From Eutreptiella sp. 'Long Island Sound 2002' (taxonomy: Eukaryota > Euglenozoa > Euglenophyceae > Eutreptiales > Eutreptiaceae), in NCBI GenBank assembly GCA_964036045.1, contig OZ038385.1, forward strand, positions 20,860,720 to 20,924,719: a stretch of DNA of 64,000 nt. The letters run 5' to 3'. The position numbers were made by a program, and so were the translations under genes. Each line of letters starts with the position of its first letter. Position 1 is the first letter of the stretch. Of the stretch, positions 20,923 through 30,821 are shown one piece after another. The notes beneath the pieces were generated by a model. It was not told the DNA's origin and did no database searches. It was given only the letters and a program-made list of their open reading frames with translations.

Positions 20923-21942
20923 ATGGAGGCCAGACTCAGAGCACATGCACGGGAGATGGAAACCTTGGAGGCCATGGGTGCGGCCTATGATGGGTCACAA
21001 ACCCGAAAGCGACGGGAAACCGGTAACTACCCTTTGCTCCCTTTCCTTTCTCTCAGCCTCCACTTGCCCCCAACCAAGCGCTTGTGCGCAAGTAACTATA
21101 GGTCAAAAACCAAATTGCTTTTGCATGACATGATAAGGACACCCATGAGTGGTATGGTTTTCCAGTCCTCCCCACCAAATTTGGAAGATAGTGCGCCTCC
21201 ACAAGTGGTAGACTCACATGAGTCCTCCACTACCAAAAATCCCAATCATAGTTCAGAACTGATAACACAAGTGGTAGACCCTCATGGGTCCTCCACCCCT
21301 ACTAGTTCGGAGACCACAACAGGCACGGAAATGGTAGACTCACACGAGTCGTCCATCAGTCCAAGTTCATCAAGTGAGGATACTAGGCACGTCGTAGGCT
21401 CCGAGGAGCCGTCCACAAAAGGTACATATGCTCTGCCGGTAGTAGACTCACTGGAGTCCTCTGCCACTCCAAACTTGGACACCACATCTGAAATTGAGGT
21501 GGTCGACTCCACTGAGTCCTCCACCATTTTCAATGTGCAAAATAGGTTTGAAATACAGCTGGTAGACTCTCACGAGTCCTCCATCATTCGTACCTTTGAG
21601 GCGGTACACAGCCAAGAGTCTTCTGACATTTCTCCCCGGAATGCCACGGGTAGTCCTGGAGGACCTCTTGTGGTACAACCCCGGAATGTGCCTCTGAATT
21701 GGCTACTTGGCTTGAGGAGGCACTATGGACCGCCACAACAACCAACGAAAAAGCCAAAGGCACACTCTTTAGTAGTAGTTTCGAATGTGGATGACGCACC
21801 ACGAACCCCACCTCCACGCAAGCCATACGCTGTTTACATCCCGTACAGAGAGTATGAGGTGTATCCATACAATTTGAATGTGGGGATGGTGCCCACAGGG
21901 GAAAGGTCAGGGGAATTCCCGAACGAGGATCCCCGGGCATAG
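20923..21942 (+). CDS. Ser/Thr-rich repeat ORF with [VM]VDSxESS motifs
   Basis: 339 codons. Residues about 95-230 contain seven to eight copies of a motif like VVDSHESST spaced 15-24 residues apart, acidic and Ser-rich, probably disordered. Each DNA copy is also a hairpin whose arms covary (21205-21640). The C-terminal part is basic/Pro-rich with several Tyr. The frame continues past the TAG at 21940-21942 into the next region, so it is probably the 5' end of a longer decayed ORF of element D. Function unknown. Confidence 0.5.
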   Translation: MEARLRAHAREMETLEAMGAAYDGSQTRKRRETGNYPLLPFLSLSLHLPPTKRLCASNYRSKTKLLLHDMIRTPMSGMVFQSSPPNLEDSAPPQVVDSHESSTTKNPNHSSELITQVVDPHGSSTPTSSETTTGTEMVDSHESSISPSSSSEDTRHVVGSEEPSTKGTYALPVVDSLESSATPNLDTTSEIEVVDSTESSTIFNVQNRFEIQLVDSHESSIIRTFEAVHSQESSDISPRNATGSPGGPLVVQPRNVPLNWLLGLRRHYGPPQQPTKKPKAHSLVVVSNVDDAPRTPPPRKPYAVYIPYREYEVYPYNLNVGMVPTGERSGEFPNEDPRA

Positions 21943-23321
21943 GAAGGTCGTGGATATAGTCCACAACCCTACCAAGCAGGCCTTGAGGTCTCTCCATTGC
22001 GGATGGGTGGCATACACGACGATATTTCACCCATACAACGCCCTCAGCCATTGGTTGATTCCATTGACGGGTATAGCCCTGCATCCAATGCAGACAGCCA
22101 GGCGACTATCCCACGGGACCTTTCACCACCCTATGCATCCCCACCACCAGGTATGTGGATTGTGCACATGGTTCATCCTCATGAATCATCACCATTGCCA
22201 CCGCCTCCACATATTGACATGGAATCGTTACCACGTGTGATGATAGCTAGCATGGATGTGGGTGATGATGATTCATCGTAAGCAAGGGAACCCCAACCAT
22301 AGATCGCAAGCATCGACATGTCAATGTCACCGCCACGCCATATTCCAAGGGCCAGCATGGATGACGGTGATGGTCTAGCACAAGGACTGAATGTGCACCG
22401 TCATCATGCAAATGCGCCAGAGCCGCAGCCCTTCATAGGGAGTATTGACATTAGCTGAATTGACATGAGTGTGTCACAATCTGTCACATTGGGATAGCCA
22501 GCATGGATGAAGGTGAGAGTGCAACACATGGTCGGTACCACCACCATCCTAGCGCCGCTGCAGATCCGCAGCCGTTAATTGCGAGTATTGACATGAGCGG
22601 CATTGATATGAATGTGTCACAACCCCGGCACATTTTCATAGCCAGCATGGATGAAGGTGACACGTTGGCACTAGGTTGAAATGTGCACCATCATCAATCC
22701 GGTGCTTCAGATCTGCAGCCTTTCGTTGCGAGTATTGATATGAGTGTGTCGCAATCGCGACACATCCCCATAGCAAGCATGGATGAAAGTGATGGCATGC
22801 ATGGCATGGGAGAACCAGGTGTGCCGAGCACATCTCATCCACAGCCCATGATTGAAAGCATTGACATGAGTACATCCCATCCGCAACGTGCTCTTGCTAC
22901 TAGCATGGATGTTGACAGTAGAGACCTGTGTTGGTCACAAGAGAGTGAGACCCCACATCCATACGTTGACAACTGTGAGGCTGCGTGCTATCGGTCACAA
23001 GTACTCATAGCACACATGAATGACGACACGAACAATATCATCCGTTCTCAACACCAGCCATACGTCGCTAGTTTAGATGGTGTTGATGCACCTAACATGG
23101 CCAATCCACAGGTGCACATTGCTAGCATGGATACGGATGGCGAACCGGCTCTTGCTGTCTCCTGGGACCAACCAGGGGGGTCACCTGGATACACAGGAGT
23201 GTGTCAAGATCATGATGGTTTTGCACGTGGGAGAAGCACCGATGTGCAAGACGAGCAGCCACCATGCCTAAGTAGGTGGGACGGGGTACTTAACCCCAAT
23301 ATCCCCATTGCTAGCCCCTAG
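21943..23321 (+). pseudogene. Tandem-repeat ORF with IASMD/IASIDMS units
   Basis: Continues the frame of the preceding ORF with in-frame stops (21940, 22279, 22306, 22456) and then a frameshift near 22480 into the frame that ends at 23321. Four to five units of roughly 45-50 residues each carry IASMDE(G/S)D, a His-rich stretch (VHHHQ), QPxIASID, then MSVSQxRHIP. The units are diverged but recognisable. A repetitive acidic protein of unknown function within D. The last ORF part (22683-23321) is intact. Confidence 0.5.
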
Positions 23322-23414
23322 ACTACCGTTTTAAGGTTACCATGGTTGATTTCATTTAAACTCAGATGAATCTGTCAATTTAACCCAATTGAACACAATT
23401 GAACAGGGACAGAA

Positions 23415-25693
23415 ATGCACGCGCTCAGAGCGCTGCCGCATTCACGCGCGCGCACTCAGTCGTTTGAAAAGGGAACAGAAAAAAGGCGTCACAGAGCAGA
23501 AAAAGAACGTGCGTGGCTGCAAAATATTGGGGAAAATAATGTAGTACCACTAGCACAACTTTACCCACTTCCTTTGAAATTTTGGGGAGTGGTGCGTAAG
23601 TCTGTCCGTGAAAGTTGAATAGTGGTAGTACAAACAATATGTTCTATTCATTACTGTAGATCATGGTGACTTGTCAACGCTTGTTTGACCCATGTGGGCT
23701 ACGGGAGTTCCTATTGGATAGCACTAACACAACCAATCTCTTTGGTGAAGAGGTCATAAACGTATTGGCTAACTTCTTTTGTCAAACACCACGGCACCAG
23801 AACTTGTTGAATGAGGTTCACAACAAAATAGTCAATGGAGACCAACGCCAAATGTGTGCACAACAACTCATCAAGGGTGTTCCAAGTGTGGTATGCACAC
23901 CAAAATATGCGGTGCAACTACTGGTGGACCTACGTGTGCCACGCAATCGGTATGCAATACTCCAAAACGTTATGACCCAAGTTGGTACCACCTTCTCCGC
24001 AAAAACTAGAATTGATTGGCAACCAAGACTTCCAAGTAGACAACATATGGAACAAGGTTGGACCCAACTAGTTGGGGCAATGCAATTGGATTATTCCAAA
24101 ATTGATAAAGAAGCCCAAGCCGTTGGAATATCATGGCCCCTACCCAAAGTCTTCCAATTCATTGAGCAACACCCCATCTTTCATCAACATTGGGAGTCAA
24201 GCACGCCGGTGATGCTCATTATCCGCGGTGATGCCTTCCCAATTTCCGGGACCCAATGGTCTCAAATCTCCCTAACCTTCGGAAATTGGGGGGCATTGGC
24301 GCGGAATCTTTCACATACGTTTATAATTGGGGTGGCCTATACCGATGATAAAGACGCAAGTGTGCTAGCAGGCCTTTGGGACAAAAATGTTAAAGTATGT
24401 TGTTCAATTTAACGTTAATTTGTCAATTTTGCGTGTTGAACGTTAAATTGAACGATGAGACGTTGACGTAGGAGCTAGTACTTGTTGCGTAGCAAGCATA
24501 TGAGGCCGATTATTGTTTTTCTAGATACTCCAAGAGATTGTGGATAGTGGCACCATTACATGGTTTGGGTCTCGCACGAGTGCCAAAGTGTGGTGTGGCA
24601 GAGATGAACCCTGGCTACGCCCATGGCTAGGAATTAGTGAATTTTGGGACCTTGGTTCAATTTATACAAATGCCACATGGAGCCGTGAACTACAAAAATT
24701 CATGGATGTCTTACGTTAGAGAACACCAAGTCAAGATGCTACCTACGGCACATCGAGCCTTCGTTGTGTCCAAAAAAAGGGGTGTATGACGGAGCCTTTA
24801 CTTGCTTTGGAAGATCGTTGTAGATGGGTGCAATGCATTTTACATTGTTCAATGGCAATAGGCCGTTTAATTTGTACTTTCATAGATGAGCGTATTGACG
24901 ATCTCTCAACTCCATGTGCCCAAGCCATCCAAAACATTTTGAGAGTTTGTAGAGTCAGATGGCGGCGGCGGCGGTGGTGCTTGTTTTTCATTTTGCAATG
25001 TGTGTGATAATGGGCATCCTCATATGATGATGGACATCCTCATCTCAATGCCTATGTGGCATCATCACATTTCATCGCATTGCCATTGCACAAAGTGTGT
25101 TACATTGTCGTGCTTGTGTGGTTATTTTATGTTTCTCTCTTTTTCGTCAGAAATTGTTCAAGGTGAAAGCAATACCAGAGGATGAGGAAGCCCTAGTGGA
25201 TGAGAGTGCGGAAGGCGCAAAGATGGATGCGATGGTGAATGAACCCCAAGAGGAGATTGAAATGATTGAAGAGGGAACTAACGGGCCCCAAACAAAGGAG
25301 TCTTCCGTAGGGGAAGGGGATGACGATGGTGAACAAGGGGATGACCATGGTGAACAAGGGGATGACGATGGTGAACGGCCACTACGGCTAGGCGACTTTG
25401 AAAAGGTTTGGGTGCCCATGAGAATGGATGGAGCAAATGAATTTGTAGCATGGTGTGGTTACGAAGCAAGTAGACTCAAAGGCACTAGCCTTGACGACGC
25501 CACTCCGGAACTATGGCGTACATCACGAAAACCCGGCCGGAGAATGTTGCTAATGCCTCCACAATTCCCGTGTGAAGATGACCTCTCCCTAGTAGCGGTG
25601 TGGCGGGCCGATGGTGAAAAAGATGAGTCGGAGGCATTGGCAAGGTGTAGGGACTATGAGGCTAAAGAGGCAAGGAAGAAGAAAGAGACATAG
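23415..25693 (+). CDS. Intron-containing gene of unknown function inside element D
   Basis: Probable exons: 23415 to about 23591 (donor GTGCGTAAG), 23663-24394, 24525 to about 24950, and about 25151-25693. The main exon (23663) encodes about 245 residues, with helical segments and GDAFPISGTQWSQISLTFGN, a layout faintly like some large DNA-transposon proteins, though not a firm match. The third exon has an in-frame TAG near 24718. The last exon is acidic (three repeats of GDDHGEQ-type) then ends KEARKKKET. Introns in the same orientation as the host retroelement are unexpected. It could be a captured host gene or an old DNA transposon gene; the start is uncertain. Confidence 0.45.
24395..24524 (+). 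other. Probable GT-AG intron with perfect 15-bp inverted repeat
   Basis: Donor AAA|GTATGT, acceptor TTGTTTTTCTAG|ATA, keeping the frame open on both sides. GTTCAATTTAACGTT at 24402 and its exact reverse complement at 24439 would form a hairpin. A third copy of the 15-mer lies at 25828-25842. Confidence 0.6.
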
Positions 25694-26105
25694 TGCTTTA
25701 CAAATGTATATGAGTTTTTTGATTCTATGTGGTGTATGAGGGTGCTCATGTGGTCATGTGTTCCTCAATACATGAGACAAATCGAGCCCATGGTGCCACA
25801 CCTCATCGTGCCCCATTCGGCATCGTGGTTCAATTTAACGTTCATTTTCCTCAATCCGTTCCATCGGTGTGCCTATGTGCATTTGTCTTTGTGGAAAGGT
25901 AGCAAGGTGGTTTGCCATTGGTGGAAAACTCATTTTTGCATGAGGTAGTATATGTTTGGGTTTTCTTTTGGCCTCCAAAATGTGATACTCTGAGCAAAAC
26001 ACACTTGTGGGATTGAAGCATTCAATATCACACAACCGAGTACAATTGAAACAATTGCATTGAGATGGAATGAACAACCATAACCTTAGAATGGTATTCT
26101 AGGGC
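25694..26105. other. Non-coding, AT-rich
   Basis: No gene supported. Contains the third GTTCAATTTAACGTT copy (25828). Confidence 0.5.
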
Positions 26106-29100
26106 ATGGACGCCACGCTCATGGAAGTCAATACTTCCATGGAGGAGCTTGACGCATCTCGTCACAATACCCCACAGGTTGTACACACACCACGAACCCC
26201 ACAATCTGGGCATGTAACTTTAGATTTGAGGACACCTTGTATTGCTGTCGTTCCTGCACACGTCGTGCAGGCGCCCGAAGAAACAAACATCACGGTAGGA
26301 ACACCACTCCCCGACGTCATTCCTGTTAGACGTTTTCCGCAGCGCCCTCCGTCTCAGCCACAAAGGCAAAGGGAGGTACAGCAGCATGAAGCTTCAGTTT
26401 GGATGGAGGAAGCCACCCCCGCAGCTTCGTTTTTCCCCCTCCCGTCTGGAGCATGCCACGCCCGTAGAGATTCGAGGGCTTGGTGTAGATCGTGACAATG
26501 CTGGGCATCGACCACAAAATGTGGTGAGCGTGCATTCTTCAGCCATGACACAAGAGCCTCAACCCGCAGGGGAACTACCACTGTCAGCACAGGTAGGAAA
26601 CTTGCATCAGGACAGTCGTCCGCAGCCCCAAAACGTGCAGCACGAACAGGTGCACCATCACGGACACCTGCAGGAACACAACCAATACACACAGCACCAA
26701 CACATGCACCAGCAACGACAAGCACAACATCAACAACCACCGCAACAGCACCACCAACACAGCCATCAAGCTGGCCAAAAGGAAAACCACCACCATCATC
26801 AACACCACCACCACCACAACCGCCACCATCACCAACACCCAACACAACAAAAACACACACACCAACATCAACGGCAAAGCCACGCAGGCTATGTCCATAC
26901 AAACCACAAAGACCCGCAGCACCATCGCCCAAACCAACACAAAACATCATAGCCGGCACACTCACAGTTGCCAAGCACACAACCACATGCTGCATTGCAC
27001 GAGCACGACCGTGTGGAAGTGGTGTCGCATGCACAGACAACACATGAGTTGTCAAGGACACACACCAAGCAAGAGATGGTGGCTCAACCACAATCACAGC
27101 TAGGTCGAGCTGTGAGGCAACCACAACTTCCCGGCGTTCAGTTTGATGCCTCGGTTTTGACTGTAGCCTGACGTCAGCCGTCGGTCCATTTTGACTCAGA
27201 TATATCTTTTCGAGATGCCCCTCCTGCACCAGCTCCTTCTATGGGCAGACCCACATGTCCGCCACAAAGAGCAGTGCCTCTCTGGCACATGCATACACAG
27301 GTTGTAAACCAGGAACGTCAAATGACAATATCAAAGCATGGCACACACAAAATGTGTCCCAAGGAAAACTCCAGGCATGAGGCTCTCATGTACCACTCTT
27401 CTGGTCGTAATTTCCATTGTGCAGATGATTGTTCTTGCAGAAATGTGGCGGAGGTCGAATCACTACAGCACAAATTCTAGGATCTTCAACACAAGCAGGA
27501 GAAGTTGGAGCGTGCCTTAGCGACGGCACGACCACTCACAGAGGAGTTTCGGACACCTACAAAAGAATCAAGGCATCGTAAAGTCCCAACGGTGCAGTTC
27601 AAAACCCCTTCATTGGATTTTGAATTCGACACAGATGAAGATGAGGATTTCCCACAACAACCGGGAAATGGTGGCGTGAGGCTAAAAAGCCGATTGACTG
27701 GAAATGTTTTGGAAGTTACGCCCCCAAAAACCACTCCTTTTTCTCCTTACGCTGCTTTTCCATACATGATGCCCAGCAAGTGTGCTACCGATGGTCCGTT
27801 TGCGCAAGTAAACGCTATCGGATCCTCCACGGCAGCTATCTCAACCCCGCAGTTTTTCGCTCATCCGGCCTCTTTTAAAACGCTGGAACAGGATGTGATG
27901 CCCATTTATGATGGGACAGACAGGAAACTATGGCCCCTGTTCGCTGAGGCATGGCCCTCTTGGTGGGACCGCCAGCAAATGCCGGAGAGCAAGAAAGCCA
28001 ATCAATTAATGGCTGCATTTGAGGGACAGCTACACAATCACATGGAGGGCAAGATGAAAGAGCGCCAGGGTAGCTTAACATATGAAGAAATGATGGAGTA
28101 CGTGGCCCACAATCTCGGTCGCGTAAAGTCGACTACCCTCCGTGACGATTTTTGCGATACCCCAAGTTCATCAGTTTGGAATCCCTCTGGGCTGTTGTTT
28201 TTCCAAGGAGAACACGACAAACGTAAGGATAGATATTTGGCCGCTTCCGGGAGCATCTCCCTTACAGAGGAGCGGAGCATTATTGAGAAAAAATTGCCTG
28301 TTTGGCTGCTGAAGCAACTCACCGATGCTGAAACAGACAAACAACTTCGTGAATGTTGGATCACCATTGAGGGTTTGCCCACAGGCCAAAGCACAGGTGA
28401 CATGGCACGCCTGCTAGAGGCAGCAATGCCTGTGGATATTCGTGAATCCTTTGAGGAGCAACGCCAATATAGGGTGTGATTTGGCCAACAATAGGCACGC
28501 AATGATATTTTGGCCTGGTTCACTCAGAAGCAGCGTCGGGCAAATGGGGTGCCCCTTTTTGCCTCCGAATGGACATTCGAGTTTCATGTTGATTGCTTGT
28601 TTACCGAGTTGTCTCGTATTTTGGCTACACGGGAAGCTCGGGGTGAAAACCGGCAGGCCGCTGGCCTCCGTTTGGATCACACCACAGTCCAAGAGGGGAG
28701 TGATCGTCCAGCCATTCTTGTGGCTTCACACATGCTTGCAGGCGCTGAACCACTGCGTAGTCAGCCTGAAGCGCCCACGGTACCGCCAACCCAGCCAGCG
28801 GCTCAAGCACCTACCCAAAAGCTCCTTGTTTTGCGACCACCCATTTCCGAGCCACTCAGTCCTCAAGTAGGTGATGAGCATGTAGGCAATTTTCAGGCTC
28901 CTTTTTATGATCAGCATAACCGCCCTAACCCGCGGAGCGGATTTCAATATGGCTATCAATCCAATAATTCACATAACTATTGGAGTCCATTGGCGTCCTC
29001 TGGGGCGCAAGGAATGGATCGGTGGCGCGAGTCCTGGGATCCTGGCCCTAGTAGTGGTAAGGGCATGGATTCTACAAAGGGAAAAGGCCACGACAAGGGC

Positions 29101-29691
29101 TTGCCTTATGGCAAGGGTTCTGCCATGAACACGGCCCACAACCAAGGCAAGGGTCCTGGCTATGGCAAAGGACGACATTCTGAAAAGGGAAAGGGCCCCG
29201 GAAAAGGAAAAGGTTCAGAGACGGGCTGTGGCTATGGCTCAGCTCCTTACTCGGGGCAAGGTTATGGAGAAGCCCATGGTGTTGGAAAAGGCCACATGGG
29301 TTAAGGAGGTAAGAATAAAGGTAATGTTGGTAAAGGCAAAGGCGCAGAGAAAGGTAAAGGCAAAGGCAAGGGCAAAGGTACAGAGAAAGGAAATGTTCGT
29401 GTGGTACAGGCAGCACACGAAAGTGAGTACAAGGATCACGGTTGGCAAGAAGATTGGACTGGTTGGCACAATTATGAAGAGTGGGGTAACAAGTGGACAC
29501 AGTCCGAGTATCCCGCGGATGCCAATATACAAGCCGTGGACGCATACCCCTATGGGTACGAATATGACACTGATGTGTGGGAGTATGATGTTTGGGAGGC
29601 AAACATGGTAGACAATACTCCCGAGGCACCGCAGCCCGCCTCAACTGAGGGCATCATACAGGCACATGATGCCTCGCCTGTGGGGGAGTAG
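26106..29691 (+). pseudogene. Element D Gag-like polyprotein region
   Basis: Starts in one frame (26106 to about 26440), then another frame runs to 29691 with in-frame stops near 26950, 27169, 27478, 28477, 28489, 29302 and 29689. Parts in order: a His/Gln-rich low-complexity stretch (26650-26950; a competing frame also reads well here); a short coiled coil near 27480 (LQHKQEKLERALA); a capsid-like helical domain (27870-28470, beginning DVMPIYDGTDRKLWPLF and containing GxFxxW-type spacing); then a long Gly/Lys-rich GKGKG tail (29030-29400), likely RNA-binding. Most stops can arise by one C-to-T change in CAG, CGA or CAA. The family call rests on position before protease and general composition. 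Confidence 0.6.
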
Positions 29692-30289
29692 GGTCGCCAT
29701 ACATTGCATCGAGGTGGTAGTGTGCGGCAAGATCCAGCCCCGGAGCCCACCTGTCGCGGTGAGCCCGAGGGTGGACCGCGTCTGGATTCATCCCTCCTTT
29801 CATCCGAGTTTGCACTTAAACCACCGAGTGTGTCCATTAGTGAGTGTGTTGCATCTAAGCCAGTAGGTGCCCCTCCCCTTGACAATAAGGTGAGTACTTA
29901 CCACCACGATGCAAGTGATCAGCACGCTCCCATTCAGTTGCATGGGCCACCAAATACCAGTTTAGTTGCATGCTCTACGCAAACATCTTTCCCAGATGTC
30001 TTTTCGGCATCTATCGCTTGTTTTCAAAGCTTTGAGGCCATGCTACACAAAATGACAGACCGTTTGCTGAAAGGTAGTGGATATCATAGGTCACCAAAAC
30101 AGACCCCCCCAAAGAACATCCCCAAGGACACACACAAGAACTTAGGCAGCCGCAAAGAAAAAGTCATGGCCACAGCTACGTCGACCTCAACGACTCAGTG
30201 CAAACACCCACAGGCTAGGCTGAATCCAACTGAATGGGATCCTGCGTGGCACAAGCAAACGTTTGAGCGTCACATGCAGGCCACTCAGT
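29692..30289 (+). pseudogene. Element D gag-protease linker, split by element A
   Basis: The 29704-30289 frame continues the Gag frame after the TAG at 29689. It is Ser/Thr/His-rich with no recognised domain. Element A is inserted at its end; the frame resumes at 41055 as the protease region. Confidence 0.6.
30285..30289 (+). repeat. Element A target duplication (TCAGT), left
   Basis: TCAGT immediately before the TG of the 5' LTR. The same five bases at 41055-41059 follow the CA of the 3' LTR. Confidence 0.9.
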
Positions 30290-30821
30290 TGTAAGTGCGG
30301 CTAGCCCCATCTGCTCAGATTTTCAGACATTCTGCCCAGATTGGCTACATTTTGGTCATTTTCTTTGCTTCGGCGGAATTGCCGCCTCGCAGCTCAGTCA
30401 CAGGATATTTCCTATATATTTCTGATTTGCCGGATTTGATTCCGCGGTCCATTTCCCGTAAATCCGCCGCGTTCCGCTATTTTAGCTGGAATCGCCATTT
30501 GCCGCTGACGCGCGCTCGCGGGCCAGATCGGCCAAACATTTTTACATAAATGGATTATTTAAATCTTTTCAGACAGTTTTGGACACTCAGATGTATTTAG
30601 AATAATTCCCCTCAATTTTCTTCATAGACTGGGATTTTCTGCCGGATAACAATCAGCATGGATCTTGCTTCTGTTGTCGCTGCTCTCGCCTCTGTTGGTG
30701 TCCGAGTATCCGGTTCTACCCCCAATAACAACATCCAGGGAGACTCCTCGCGTGCCTGCCCCACTGGTCTTGCCGGCCCCGAGCCCTCCGGCACCCACAA
30801 CGACCCAGGGCAGCACTTTCA
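30290..30821 (+). repeat. Element A 5' LTR
   Basis: TGTAAGTGCGG...GCACTTTCA. Identical to 40523-41054 except near 30629-30637 (two changes) and 30709 (one change). It contains the ATG of gag at 30658. Confidence 0.95.
30413..30420 (+). promoter_or_regulatory. Possible TATA box in element A LTR
   Basis: TATATATT, 238 bp before the gag ATG. The only TATA-like word in the first half of the LTR. Transcription from about 30440 would leave the gag start within R/U5. Confidence 0.4.

Noticed and set aside
26584-26940. Minus-strand Val/Leu-rich ORF looking like transmembrane helices
   Set aside because: Antisense of the CAC/CAA-rich Gag low-complexity stretch.
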